Shown: positions 37,501-47,294, numbered from the stretch's first letter. The stretch is DNA of 64,000 nt from Buttiauxella gaviniae ATCC 51604 (GCF_001654835.1 NZ_LXEP01000025.1:56782-120781), one strand, 5' to 3'. Translations and numbers: made by a program. Notes: a model not told the origin generated them from the letters alone.

Positions 37501-40500
37501 AGAACGTCGATGGTCACTGGCACCCCGGCATGGGTGGAGCTTGAATCGTCAACAATGTCCGCAACTTCGGTCACCACAAGGGTCAGCGTGCTGCTGGCGG
37601 TGCCGCCGATATGACCGTCGCTAATGTTGTAGGTGACCACGGGTACTGCCCCGTTCCAGTCAGCGACCGGTACAAATTTATAGCTGCCGTCAGCATTGAG
37701 CGTTAGAGCGCCGATACCCGTAATGGTGACAGTTTCCCCGGCCAGATGCGGCACCGTTTCACCCGGCAAGGTAAAGCTTGTGACGCTAAGAGTGTCAGTG
37801 GCGTTACTGTCGGTATCGTTATTTAACACGTTCCCGACAAGCGTCGTGTCTTCCACATTGGTCTGTGTGTCGGGTGCCGCCACTGGCACGGTGTTTGTTA
37901 CCGTTACGTTTACGGTGGCGATTTCCGTTCTGCCGCCGCTGGTGACGGTGTATTGGTAGGAATCAGTACCGACGTAATCTGGCTGCGGCGTGTAGGTAAC
38001 AATTCCGTTGCTGCCGATACTAACGGTACCGTGAGTGCCTTGGGTGACGCCGGTAATCGTTCTGTCGCTATTTTCGAAGCTGTCGTTAGTCAGCAGGTTG
38101 TCCGATGACGACGTTCCCGCCTGAAGCGTGATGGTGTCATTAGCGATATCCACGACAGGATTCACGACAATAATCACCTTGCCGGAAACCTGGGTGTCGC
38201 CGTTGTCATCAGTCACCACGTAGGTTATCTGCGGGACGTTGCCATTCCAGTCAGCGACAGGCGTGAAGGTGTAACTGCGGTCATAAGAGAGCGTAAAGGT
38301 GCCGACGCCCGGAATCACGGCGGTGCCAGTTCCGAAGCGGTTAATCGCGAACACACCATTAACGCCATCAACCTGGAAGGAGGTCACGCGCACTACATCT
38401 GAGTCCGGGTCTGTGACCGTCAGTCTGCCGCTAAGCTGCGCACCATCTTCATCCATCGACAGGTTCATATCGGTGGTGACTGGTGCGGTGTTGGTGACGA
38501 TGACCGTTACGGTGCTGGTTTCGGTAATGCCGCCGCTGGTAACGGTATACGTAAATGTATCTCTGCCCACAAATCCTGGCGGTGGGGAGTAGCGAATCGT
38601 GTTATCAGATAGCACAAACACTTGCCCAAGCGTGGTGTTGTCGCGAATAGCGGTGACGATTTGCGTATCGTTGCTGAAGGTGTCGTTACCCAGCACGTTA
38701 ATGGCGACAAAGTTATCCGCATGAGTCGTCGCGGTATCTGGGGCAATATCCACCACTGACCGCACTTGAATCACCAGAGTACTGGTCGCCTGGCCTCCGT
38801 TATTGCCATCGCTGATGGTGAAGGAAATCAGTGGCACTATGCCATTCCAGTCCGCCACCGGTTCAAAGCTGTAAGTTCCGTTACTGTTGATGGTCAGCGT
38901 CCCTTTGCCATCGAGAACCACCGGAGTGCCCGTCGCATACGTCGTGCCGTCAATAGTGAAATCGGTAACCGTAATAGTGTCACCTACGTCGGCATCTCTT
39001 GCCGTGGTGAGCAGATTGCCATCCAGTCGAGTGTCTTCAAGTGTGCTGTCGGCCGTGCTGCGTAACACCGGCACGGCATTGTTCATGGTGACGGTAATCG
39101 CGGCGGTTTCTTCAATGCCGCCACTGGTCACGGTGTAATTAAATACATCGTTACCGACATAACCGGCGTTCGGTGTGTAGAGCACCGTTTTGCCGTCGGT
39201 GCTGATGGTTACCGTGCCGTGCGCAGGTGCAGTGACGCCAGTAATCTTTTTGTCAGGGTTGCTAAAGAGGTCATTGATAAACGGATCGATGGTTATCGGC
39301 TTGCCCGCATGGGTGGAGACAGAATCGTTGGCGATATCATCGATTGGGCGCACGGTGATATCCAGCGAGCTTTGTGTTGGCGGGGTGGCAGTGCCATCGG
39401 AAACGTTAAACGTGATGGTCGGGACGATACCGTTCCAGTCTTTAACAGGCGTAAAGGTATAGCTGCCGTTGGCATTGAGAACGAAAGTCCCACTCCCGGC
39501 AATCGTCACCGTGTCACCCGCCGAATGGTTCTCAGCCGAACCTTCAATCTGGAAATCGACCACATGTATCGGGTCACCGTCTGGGTCACTCAGCAAACGT
39601 AAAACATCGCCGCTCACCGGCTTGTCTTCGTCCGTCACAGCAAACTGGTTGCTGGCAGTTGGCGGCGTGTTTGTCATAAAGATAAACACGTTTGCGGTTT
39701 CCTCGATTCCGCCGCTGGTCACGGTATAGGTGTATTTGTCTGTACCGATAAAACCAAGGTTCGGGGTGTAAATCAGGGTGTTGTTCGGCCCCAGAGTGAC
39801 CACGCCGTTTTCTGGCTGGGTAAAGCTGGTGACGGTTCTGTCCGGGTTAACGAACGTGTCGTTTGCCATCACATCAGTGGTGATAACCGTACCGGTATGC
39901 TCGATTTCGATATTATCGCGAGCATCAACAACCGAGGCCACATGCACACCCAACTGCCCGGTGGTATCACCATTTTGATTACCATCGGTAACGACATAAC
40001 TTACGGCGATATCACCATGCCAGTCGCCGCCAGGCTTGTAAGTATAAGACCCATCGGCATTCATGGTCAGCGTGCCGTGGTTATTGGCAAGTGTTGCGGT
40101 ATCGCCCGCATTGTACGTTCTTCCATCAATAGTGAAGGTTTTCACCGTGAGCGCGTCGCCATCGGGGTCGCTGTCGTTGGTTAAAACATTGCCCAAGGCT
40201 GTGGTGTCTTCATCAATGCTCTTAATTTCGTCGCCCACAACTGGCGCAAGGTTGGTGACGTTAATAGTCACCTTCGCGGTTTCCTCCACTCCACCACTTA
40301 CGACGGTGTAGATGTAACTGTCGCTACCCACAAAACCAGGGTTCGGCGTGTAGGTCAGTACGCCATTAACATACGACAGGGTGCCGTTGGTCGGCGCAGT
40401 CACCGTCGTGACGGCTTTATCTCCGTTGGAGAATGTGTCGTTAGCCAGCAGGTCTGTGCCCTGAATCACCAGCGGTACATTGGAGTGAGTGGAGAAGCTG

Positions 40501-43500
40501 TCTTCACGTGCATCAGCTACCGCCGTGATAGTGACCGAAAGCATGGCGGTATTTGACCAGTGCGAAGTCGGGTCGCTGTCTTTGGCAAAGTCGAAGAAAT
40601 TCACCCGCCCGTTAGTGATACCTGCAAGCCCTGTGTCCGTGGTATCTGAGGCGCGTAACTGCAAGCCACCGTTCACAGGCCCGTTGTAATCAGGCAGCGG
40701 AACAAATCGCATCTGCGTGTCGCTTGCCAGTACAAAGGCATTGCTTGCAGTGACATCCGTCGGGATTGCAGCCCACGTTGTGCCATTGAAGTATTCCCAG
40801 TGGCCTTTGCTTGCATCGGTGGTGTCGCCGTAAATCGCGATATAACCCAGAGGGGCGCTGGCGTTGCCGCCACCTGCGATAGCGGTCTGGTTATCGGTGG
40901 CATCACTGTAAACCGACTGGAAGATGTTCCCGATGGTTTGCGTACCGTTGGTATCTTCAGCGATGGTAATCGTTTTATCGCCTAGCGTTGGCCGGTCGTT
41001 AATGTTAGTGACCACCGTGCTGAGCGTGACGAGGGCTTCACTGTAAATTGACGTGCCGCCGTGCCCACCAGCGCCGCTGATATTTGTCACCGCACCATTG
41101 GCCGGAACCGCAGGCGTAGTTGAAACATCGCCGTTATTGTTGGTTTCGACCAGGCGCACGCCAAGCGTTGAAGGATTACCAAAATAGTCCGGAGCCGGGA
41201 CAAAACGCAGCGATGAGTTGGCCGTGAGTACCAGCGCATTGTTGTCGCTGCGATCGCCCACCGCCAGCCAGTTGGTGCCATCGAGTGAATATTGCCATTC
41301 ACCCTGCGCGGCATTCGTCGTGTGGTCGGTAATCGCGACGCCATAAAATGCATCGGCACTGCTGCCACCCGTTCCGCCATTTGCGCTGTTATTGATGGTG
41401 TCGAGATCGTCATTGAAGAAGTTGGTAAACAGCTCACCCACGGTTTTGCCCGTCACTGAACCGCTTAGCGTATCTTCTTCAAGAGTCGGGATGGTGACCG
41501 TTGGCGTGCCGACCACTACCGGCGCATCGTTCACCGCATTGACCGTGAAGGTAAATGCGCGCGTGGTGATAAGTGCCGATGAAGAGCCGCCCACTCCATC
41601 CTCGTAAGAAACTTGCCCTGGGTCTTGTTGCGGGTTGTTAGCGCTGCCGGGGAGCGTGTCAGGGCGAGAGCCAGAATTTCCGCCATCATTGACTGTTACA
41701 GTCACGCCGAAACTGCCGTTCCAGTCAGAACGGTTCGCACTGCCTGGCGCATCAGGCAGCGTAACTCGCAGTCCTGCCAGATAAGTATTCACCTGCGCGT
41801 AGGAGCCGGTAAAAGTGAGTGTGTCGGTACCTGTGCCGGTAAATGAGCCACCGCTGCCGGTTGGCGCAACAAAGACAAAGCCATTTGGCAATTTGACGGT
41901 GACCGTCATGGTCTGACTACCGGCATCCGTATCACTGATAGTGATGGGTGGCAGCGTTACGGTGGCGCTGTTTTCATTAGTGCTGAGTGCTGGGTTACCG
42001 CCCAAGACAATCTGCGCCGGGTCGTTAATACTGCTCTGGAACACGGTGCGGTAAGTTGATGCGACGTTTTGCTCAAGCCCGGCAGGGATCGCCGCGTAAG
42101 GGCTGATCACCGTGTTGAGTGGTGGTGTGGTGCCCACGCCATTGGCGGCAACGTTATCACCACCGTTGGCACCACCAGTCAGGTTGCCGCTGGTATCGCG
42201 TAAGCGGTCGTCAACAATCACTTCGACGCGGAAATACTGGTCGGCATCATCAAGGATTAAGCCACGCATGCTGACTTGCAATTGCGCGAGGTAGGCATTG
42301 ATTTGAGCGACTGTACCGGTGATCACCAACGGAGCATTTTGTCCATTTGATGGCGGATTAACACCATCCGGGCTGCCGGTTTGGACAATCACACCGGAAG
42401 TGGTGTTTAACGAAGAAATATTGATCGTCGAGTTTTGCTGATCGCGATATTGCGACACTGATAGCGGGTTACCGTTTTCATCTGTGATGCGCACCGTAAC
42501 CTGCACAATGTCTTGTTCACCAGTTGCGACACCGCCTGCATCTGAAATGTCAGGATCGCCAATCACAAAACCGCCAACGTTGTTGCCTCCCGGCGCATTG
42601 TTGTCGAGCAACAACATATCGGAAGGTGCAGTTACAGTCGGTGGATCGTTTACCGGGATAATGGTTAACGCAACTTGTACATCAGCAGGTGGGAAGCCGG
42701 AAGTATCACCGACGGTAGCCGCCGACGTATCCAGATGTACTTTGAGCGTAACATCGCCTGCTGCTGTACCATTTTGGTCATGGTTAGCATTGACGGCACT
42801 TTGGTAGGTCAGCCCGTTTGCCGGGTCATTAATCAATTTCTGAATCGCGTCGGCGGTGCCGGTAAGAACCAGCGTTCCCGAGTTATCGCCCTGAATCGAG
42901 ACGCCGTTTATCACGGTGCTGCTGTCATTGGTTAAGCCACCAATCCCCAGTTGCCCTTGCGCGACGGTTAACGTCACGGTGACTGGCTTACCAAAGGCTG
43001 TTGATTCCACGTCGGTAATAACAAAATCACCGCCGATAAACGTCGGCTGATCTTCAAAGGTCGATTTATTGGGATTATTAACGACCAGATGCCCAGGGTC
43101 GTTAATTGACGAGGCGTTAATCACGACCTGGTTGGCCGTGATATTGCCGTTCGCCACCGGGACAGCATTCTGATACCAGTCATAATTTTGGGTATCGACC
43201 AGGCCAGGCGATGTACCAAACGCCGGGTTAGCTGGTTGGTTAACCGGGCCGCCGTTCGCTTCACCGGTTAACTGGCCATCTGCAGTCCGTAGGCGGTCGT
43301 CAGTAATAACTTGAACCTGGTAAACTTCGTTACGATCGCTGAGAAAACGCACGCCTAAACCGGTTAGTGCGCTGTTAATCTGCGCCACGGTGCCGGTCAG
43401 CACCAGATAACCGCCTGAACCGCCCACAATCGTTGCGCCGCTTGCGTCATTGGCAAAAATGACGATGTTGTTATATTCAGCCTGGCTAAAGGCACTGCCA

Positions 43501-46500
43501 TCACTGTGCAGCAGGCGTACGGTGGTCTGGAGGATGTTTACCGAACTGTTCGTGCCCGTAATATCCGAGTCGGCGACCTTAAACCCTGTCACCGACTGAG
43601 AAATCCCGATATCAATCGGGCCGGAAGGCGCTGTGACGGTGGGTTTGTCGTTGGTTGGCGTGACGTTAATGGCAAAGTGGTTGTTGGCTTGTTCCTTGTC
43701 ACCATCAGACAGCGTGAAATTAAAGCCGTCGGTGTTCAGGCCGTTGCCGGTGACTTCATCACCGTTATTCAGGTAATAGATACGACCGTTATTAATGTCA
43801 GCCTGCGTGAAGGTCGAACCGTCACCAAGGACGCTAAAGTTAACACCATCGGTTGAGTACGCGAGGCGGCCATGCGTCGGCGTGGTGGTAACGGTAAATT
43901 GCACCTGCTCGGGAGTGCTGTCCGGGTCGTAAGCCTGAAGCTGTGAGCTATTAATTTGCTCATAGCCGCCTTCGACCACGGTCGCCGGGTTGTTAGCCGG
44001 AGGCCGGGCTTCAACACCACCCACAAGGTTTGGCGAATCTGGCGGAACGACAATATCCGGGCTGTCCGGCGTCTGCGGGATTTTCGGGCCATCATTCACG
44101 TTGGTGATGGTAATGCCCACGGTGGCATTGTTGGCCGACTGCAAACCCCAGCGGTCTACCGCATAGGTCGTAAAGCTGGTGCTACGGACTTCAGAACCGT
44201 TGCTGACAAAACGCAGACCGCTGGTGCTATCTTCCTTTAAAATGCTGGCATCAAGCTGCAATGTACCGATATCTGCATTGGTGATGGTGACCCAAGCACT
44301 GCCATTATAATATTGCAGTACACCGCCAGCAGGCAGCGTCAGGAAGCCAAATTTCAGCGCGTCCTTTCCGATGGCATCGTTGTTGTAAGCGTAGTTATTG
44401 CTTCCATCGGGCCGTAAAGCCGATCCTTCCCACGACGAGCCACTGTTAGCATCATCCTGGTCGCTCAACTGCAACTGCGAGTTGGTGATAACGACCGTTT
44501 CACCTTCAGCTAAAACCGTATTTGAAGAACCGGCAATTACAGGCGCATCGTTAATCGGGGTGACGAAAACGACCATTGTCGGGTTCCAGGTCACCGCAAC
44601 CGGGTTGCCACGTTCATCCAGCATCACCTGGCCTGCAGAAACCGAGAATCTGCCGTCAAACATGAAGTTTTCACCGCCGTCGTGACGAACGCTGATTAAC
44701 CCCTGGTTCAAATCAGCCTGCGTAAACGTACCGAACGCGTTGATAACCTGATAACCGCCCTGACCATCACTTTTCAGGATAGTCAGGCCGGTTTGCCCGG
44801 AGGCGCTGCCGAGGAAGGTATAAACGATTTGCTCAGGCGTCGCACCCTGCACGACGTAACTCAGGCCAGGCGTGTTGTCGGTGATTTTCCCGGTACCGGA
44901 AAGTGTTAATGTCCCGCCCTCGTTGAGTACGCCATGCGGTGCATTGCCTGGGTTTTGCACGTCTGTGCCGATATACCCCGAGTTTGTAGTGGTTGCCGGG
45001 ACATTTAACACCGGCAGGCCGCCTGGATCAGGGTTGTTCGGGTTATCAGTGGTAGCCAGATCGATGGTGAATTGCATGTGGGTAAGCTGGTCGTTAGCTG
45101 TCTCACCATCCCATATCCCGCCCTGGCGTGTGAACGTTGTGCCATCCGCGTTCCAGCGCAATGCAGTGGAGTGGTCGATGACGCGAAAATTAAATACGTC
45201 TACTCCACCGACGTTGGAAGCCAGGTACTGGGTGTAAACAACCCGACCTTCGGCGACATCTTCCATCGTAAAGGTATCACCACTTTTCATCAGTAGACCG
45301 TTCAGGGTCAGATAACCGTGTGTTAACCCTTGGGTATCAACGATAAAACTCACGCGGTCGGCTGACGAGTCGCTGTCGAGTGCTGCCAACATTTCTGGTT
45401 GCAGCACGACGTTATTTGGGCCTGTTGTGACTTGCGCATGCAATGTCGAATCTGGATTGAGGTACGGGTCATCATCAACGGGTTGAATCGTCAGTGTAAT
45501 CACAGCATCGCTGCTGGCAGGAACGCCTGTACCGCCGCCCTGGTCAGTAACGCGCACGCCAAAATTGTCCTGTGTATTGCCTTCTGCACCGTCGTTTTCA
45601 TAGGTCAATTTATTACGGTCGGCATAGCTAATTTGCTGATCTTTAACGACTGGCAAACCATTAAAATAGAGTGTGCCGTGGGTTGGTAGCGAAGTAATGG
45701 TCAGGGTGAGAGTGAGATTGGTGTCCTGTGTGTCACCACCGCTGTCGGCCACAATGTATTGCCCGACACTCCCGGTATTAGCCGCGTTTGCGGGCTGGCC
45801 TTCAAAGACAATACCGCCACCCGATATGGTTGGCAGCTGGTTTTCTGGCGCAATCTGAAGCGTGACCGTGACGGAATCGGAAAGGTTGATTGGCGTGGCA
45901 CCGTCGTTCACATTGGCAGAAAAACTATCATCGGTGTTTTGCGTCGCACCCGTCGCGGTGTGGACATATTTCAGTGCACCATTTTGCACATCTTGCTGAG
46001 TGTATACCGAGCCAACACCCAGACGATTACCGTTTAACGTGAGGTAACCGTATTGCGGCATCGCCGTCAGGCTGTAGACAATTTGTGAGGCACTTTGCGC
46101 ACCGGCCGCGACGTCAGGGTCGACAGCGGTCAGTATCTGATCGCTAATCACAGTGCCCGAACCGTTCCTTTCCTGCACGATTAAGGTTTTGTTTGGCACA
46201 GTTACCGGGTCGTTAGATGGAGTGATGGTGACATGCGTGACCAGACTATCGTTGCCTGAAAAACTTAAGATATAAAACTGCACATCCGTTGAGGCTGACT
46301 GGTTGCCAAGCTCAGTATCACTTGCGGTGAATTTAAGTGAGTTTAACCAAGCTTGTGCATCTGCAACTGAGCCGATGAACTCGAGTGTCTTCCCTGATTT
46401 AGCACCATTAACCAAATCACCTACGGCACCGTTGGTCAATGTCACGCTGATCGCGACATTTGCATCACTGGCATTAATCGTTATGCCGCTAAAACTGCCG

Positions 46501-47294
46501 GTTTCGGCACCTGGGTGCAGTGAGCTTGGCTCAGAAACCACCATGTCCGGTGTGCTGGTTGTGAGTTCCGGAGCCTGCAATACGCCATCGTAAGCCAACT
46601 CCAGCGAGCGAGTTTCGATAACGCCAGTGTGTGATTCGAGCGTCCAGTCGGCGGCTTTTGCCGCACTGCCCGTTTCGTCATTTGAAGCCGCAATATCCGC
46701 ATGGGTATAGTCCGCCATCCGGGTAATCAGGATGGTGTCTTTTGACGTGACGTTGCAGCCATACAGCAATATATCGCCGTCTGTGGTGAGCTTTTCGCCA
46801 AGGGTTTCTAATTGCTGCTGATATTGAGCAATCGTTTTGTCATTAAGTTTGTCGCTACCGAGCGTTATCTCATCGCTGGCGCCATGGCTGATGATATGAA
46901 TCGCAGTGATATTTTTATCGTTCTTTAGCGCTTCATTAATCTGCTCGAGCCCGGAGTGCTGAGAGTCCAGCACCAGCACGCGGCTGCCTTCTGGCAACTG
47001 GCTGACCAGCGATTGCCAATTCTGGACGTGACTATCGACGACATAAACTTCATGTGGCGCAGTCGCATCTGCGGGAGCTGGTGCCGTTATTGATGCTGGC
47101 GCAGGCACCGGTGCCGATGGGACAAAAACCGCTTTGGAGGCGTCTGGCGCATTATCGTGGTGCTGGGTATCAAGCGGGTTATCCGCATGATGAGCAGCCT
47201 CAGTGACGGCTGCGCCATCGAATAGCTGCCGTGGCTCCAGGGCGAAACGATGATGGCGTGGACGGGTAGGATTGTCGTTTCTTTGTCTGGACAT
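34566..47294 (-). CDS. Giant repetitive surface or secreted protein (4242 aa)
   Basis: 4242 residues, the largest gene in the window. Order: a basic N-terminus without Sec signal containing LEPRQLFDGAA at 19-29 (LEPR motif of very large exported proteins); a Pro/Ala linker; a DUF4347-like domain (about 82-235) with HIISHG (His137) and LLYGC (Cys180); cadherin/CSPG-like and Ig-like modules (about 240-2260) with many DxxDG-like calcium-binding turns; eight tandem bipartite repeats of about 195 residues (2260-3830); a VCBS-like domain (about 3940-4065, SGNLFNDDRIG to VYTITDSDGG); and a C-terminal stretch of about 170 residues without RTX nonapeptides. It is acidic and poor in Cys. It probably acts as an extracellular adhesin or matrix protein exported by the TolC/adaptor proteins encoded just downstream. 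No frameshift is seen along 12.7 kb. Confidence 0.88.
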   Translation of the reverse strand: MSRQRNDNPTRPRHHRFALEPRQLFDGAAVTEAAHHADNPLDTQHHDNAPDASKAVFVPSAPVPAPASITAPAPADATAPHEVYVVDSHVQNWQSLVSQLPEGSRVLVLDSQHSGLEQINEALKNDKNITAIHIISHGASDEITLGSDKLNDKTIAQYQQQLETLGEKLTTDGDILLYGCNVTSKDTILITRMADYTHADIAASNDETGSAAKAADWTLESHTGVIETRSLELAYDGVLQAPELTTSTPDMVVSEPSSLHPGAETGSFSGITINASDANVAISVTLTNGAVGDLVNGAKSGKTLEFIGSVADAQAWLNSLKFTASDTELGNQSASTDVQFYILSFSGNDSLVTHVTITPSNDPVTVPNKTLIVQERNGSGTVISDQILTAVDPDVAAGAQSASQIVYSLTAMPQYGYLTLNGNRLGVGSVYTQQDVQNGALKYVHTATGATQNTDDSFSANVNDGATPINLSDSVTVTLQIAPENQLPTISGGGIVFEGQPANAANTGSVGQYIVADSGGDTQDTNLTLTLTITSLPTHGTLYFNGLPVVKDQQISYADRNKLTYENDGAEGNTQDNFGVRVTDQGGGTGVPASSDAVITLTIQPVDDDPYLNPDSTLHAQVTTGPNNVVLQPEMLAALDSDSSADRVSFIVDTQGLTHGYLTLNGLLMKSGDTFTMEDVAEGRVVYTQYLASNVGGVDVFNFRVIDHSTALRWNADGTTFTRQGGIWDGETANDQLTHMQFTIDLATTDNPNNPDPGGLPVLNVPATTTNSGYIGTDVQNPGNAPHGVLNEGGTLTLSGTGKITDNTPGLSYVVQGATPEQIVYTFLGSASGQTGLTILKSDGQGGYQVINAFGTFTQADLNQGLISVRHDGGENFMFDGRFSVSAGQVMLDERGNPVAVTWNPTMVVFVTPINDAPVIAGSSNTVLAEGETVVITNSQLQLSDQDDANSGSSWEGSALRPDGSNNYAYNNDAIGKDALKFGFLTLPAGGVLQYYNGSAWVTITNADIGTLQLDASILKEDSTSGLRFVSNGSEVRSTSFTTYAVDRWGLQSANNATVGITITNVNDGPKIPQTPDSPDIVVPPDSPNLVGGVEARPPANNPATVVEGGYEQINSSQLQAYDPDSTPEQVQFTVTTTPTHGRLAYSTDGVNFSVLGDGSTFTQADINNGRIYYLNNGDEVTGNGLNTDGFNFTLSDGDKEQANNHFAINVTPTNDKPTVTAPSGPIDIGISQSVTGFKVADSDITGTNSSVNILQTTVRLLHSDGSAFSQAEYNNIVIFANDASGATIVGGSGGYLVLTGTVAQINSALTGLGVRFLSDRNEVYQVQVITDDRLRTADGQLTGEANGGPVNQPANPAFGTSPGLVDTQNYDWYQNAVPVANGNITANQVVINASSINDPGHLVVNNPNKSTFEDQPTFIGGDFVITDVESTAFGKPVTVTLTVAQGQLGIGGLTNDSSTVINGVSIQGDNSGTLVLTGTADAIQKLINDPANGLTYQSAVNANHDQNGTAAGDVTLKVHLDTSAATVGDTSGFPPADVQVALTIIPVNDPPTVTAPSDMLLLDNNAPGGNNVGGFVIGDPDISDAGGVATGEQDIVQVTVRITDENGNPLSVSQYRDQQNSTINISSLNTTSGVIVQTGSPDGVNPPSNGQNAPLVITGTVAQINAYLAQLQVSMRGLILDDADQYFRVEVIVDDRLRDTSGNLTGGANGGDNVAANGVGTTPPLNTVISPYAAIPAGLEQNVASTYRTVFQSSINDPAQIVLGGNPALSTNENSATVTLPPITISDTDAGSQTMTVTVKLPNGFVFVAPTGSGGSFTGTGTDTLTFTGSYAQVNTYLAGLRVTLPDAPGSANRSDWNGSFGVTVTVNDGGNSGSRPDTLPGSANNPQQDPGQVSYEDGVGGSSSALITTRAFTFTVNAVNDAPVVVGTPTVTIPTLEEDTLSGSVTGKTVGELFTNFFNDDLDTINNSANGGTGGSSADAFYGVAITDHTTNAAQGEWQYSLDGTNWLAVGDRSDNNALVLTANSSLRFVPAPDYFGNPSTLGVRLVETNNNGDVSTTPAVPANGAVTNISGAGGHGGTSIYSEALVTLSTVVTNINDRPTLGDKTITIAEDTNGTQTIGNIFQSVYSDATDNQTAIAGGGNASAPLGYIAIYGDTTDASKGHWEYFNGTTWAAIPTDVTASNAFVLASDTQMRFVPLPDYNGPVNGGLQLRASDTTDTGLAGITNGRVNFFDFAKDSDPTSHWSNTAMLSVTITAVADAREDSFSTHSNVPLVIQGTDLLANDTFSNGDKAVTTVTAPTNGTLSYVNGVLTYTPNPGFVGSDSYIYTVVSGGVEETAKVTINVTNLAPVVGDEIKSIDEDTTALGNVLTNDSDPDGDALTVKTFTIDGRTYNAGDTATLANNHGTLTMNADGSYTYKPGGDWHGDIAVSYVVTDGNQNGDTTGQLGVHVASVVDARDNIEIEHTGTVITTDVMANDTFVNPDRTVTSFTQPENGVVTLGPNNTLIYTPNLGFIGTDKYTYTVTSGGIEETANVFIFMTNTPPTASNQFAVTDEDKPVSGDVLRLLSDPDGDPIHVVDFQIEGSAENHSAGDTVTIAGSGTFVLNANGSYTFTPVKDWNGIVPTITFNVSDGTATPPTQSSLDITVRPIDDIANDSVSTHAGKPITIDPFINDLFSNPDKKITGVTAPAHGTVTISTDGKTVLYTPNAGYVGNDVFNYTVTSGGIEETAAITVTMNNAVPVLRSTADSTLEDTRLDGNLLTTARDADVGDTITVTDFTIDGTTYATGTPVVLDGKGTLTINSNGTYSFEPVADWNGIVPLISFTISDGNNGGQATSTLVIQVRSVVDIAPDTATTHADNFVAINVLGNDTFSNDTQIVTAIRDNTTLGQVFVLSDNTIRYSPPPGFVGRDTFTYTVTSGGITETSTVTVIVTNTAPVTTDMNLSMDEDGAQLSGRLTVTDPDSDVVRVTSFQVDGVNGVFAINRFGTGTAVIPGVGTFTLSYDRSYTFTPVADWNGNVPQITYVVTDDNGDTQVSGKVIIVVNPVVDIANDTITLQAGTSSSDNLLTNDSFENSDRTITGVTQGTHGTVSIGSNGIVTYTPQPDYVGTDSYQYTVTSGGRTEIATVNVTVTNTVPVAAPDTQTNVEDTTLVGNVLNNDTDSNATDTLSVTSFTLPGETVPHLAGETVTITGIGALTLNADGSYKFVPVADWNGAVPVVTYNISDGHIGGTASSTLTLVVTEVADIVDDSSSTHAGVPVTIDVLANDNFENGDRQITATSNGAFGTTTIVNGKVVYTPTTGYVGRDSFTYTVTSGGINETATVTVDMTNTPPVANPDTSTTPEDSTASGNVLGNDTDADNADKNALTVTGFTVNGTLYTPGTALTLTGMGVLTMQADGRWNFVPVADWNGTLPVVIYQISDGNTGGVSSAALSITISPVQDAFNDTVSVHGNSSVTTDVFANDTFTNGDKIIQTVTQGSHGTVTIENGKITYKPNVGYVGTDSYTYTVLSGGIQETATVSVTVENTLPMTRPDINITPEDNVITGNVLLNDSDPDGDPLTITQFNVDGQTAPAGYPVIIAGVGEFTLRADGSYTLTPVADWNGRVPTITYTVNDALIGGNATSTLNIIVSPVVDVNADSATTHAGNSVTTDVLANDTFSNPDATITAVTNGTNGTATLQNGQIIYTPRSGFVGTDTYTYTVTSGGVTETSTVTVFVTNDVPVVNPEGVITPQGEPISGNVLTNDRDPNGDPIHLSGFQVGGNSYNAGETAVLAGVGSLTVLRDGSYRFTPLASWRGFVPPVTYTVSDGNEGGETNGKLRILVAPSVEISVREDGLTPLDPGAQEVNGTLDILSLDRLQTLTFQGRVITAEQLLRLNPLSPITIETVTGTIKLLAYYSSADGVARLDYNFTLREAVSQPGLASTHNDYAVQVNGTTIGQLRITVFNDNPTATDDSAEILQDQNQKSASGNLFNDDRIGADGAASNGPVTGVVSENTGNAGTISGSSGGQYGTLTLDSQGNWRYEVNSSDPRVAALEANATLTEVFVYTITDSDGGVSEARLTILIHGVTAMPNVDDRNGDQIFGREEEETLPAYSQSYEPGLFILPLVYDLQSDAVGLQTRLNSQFAAYGYGIEQANAPVMQQAVLFSRWYSDSREQRTLPGLESNALGQNSLGNSFGPFGIGQADERSSFAQTSVTQEATQVEQPTVIASGAQPLSMQLAALEKQTLASGKHITVPTITRR
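35810..40515 (-). repeat. Eight tandem bipartite coding repeats (about 590 bp each)
   Basis: Within the giant gene, eight units each consist of module B (for example SVxTHAG, VLANDTFxNxD, YTPxxGYVGTDSYTYTVTSGG, ETATVTV) and module A (EDTxxxGNVLxNDxDxDGD, LTxNADGSYxFxPVADWNG, YxxSDG). The units align end to end over about 1568 residues. Sequence conservation at the DNA level (for example repeated CCGCCGCTGGTCACGGT on the plus strand) shows that recombination could change the copy number. Confidence 0.85.

Noticed and set aside
34566..47294. RTX-type calcium-binding nonapeptide repeats and classic type I signal in the giant protein
   Set aside because: No GGxGxD tandem repeats are seen near the C-terminus; Asp-rich turns occur in cadherin/VCBS-like modules instead.
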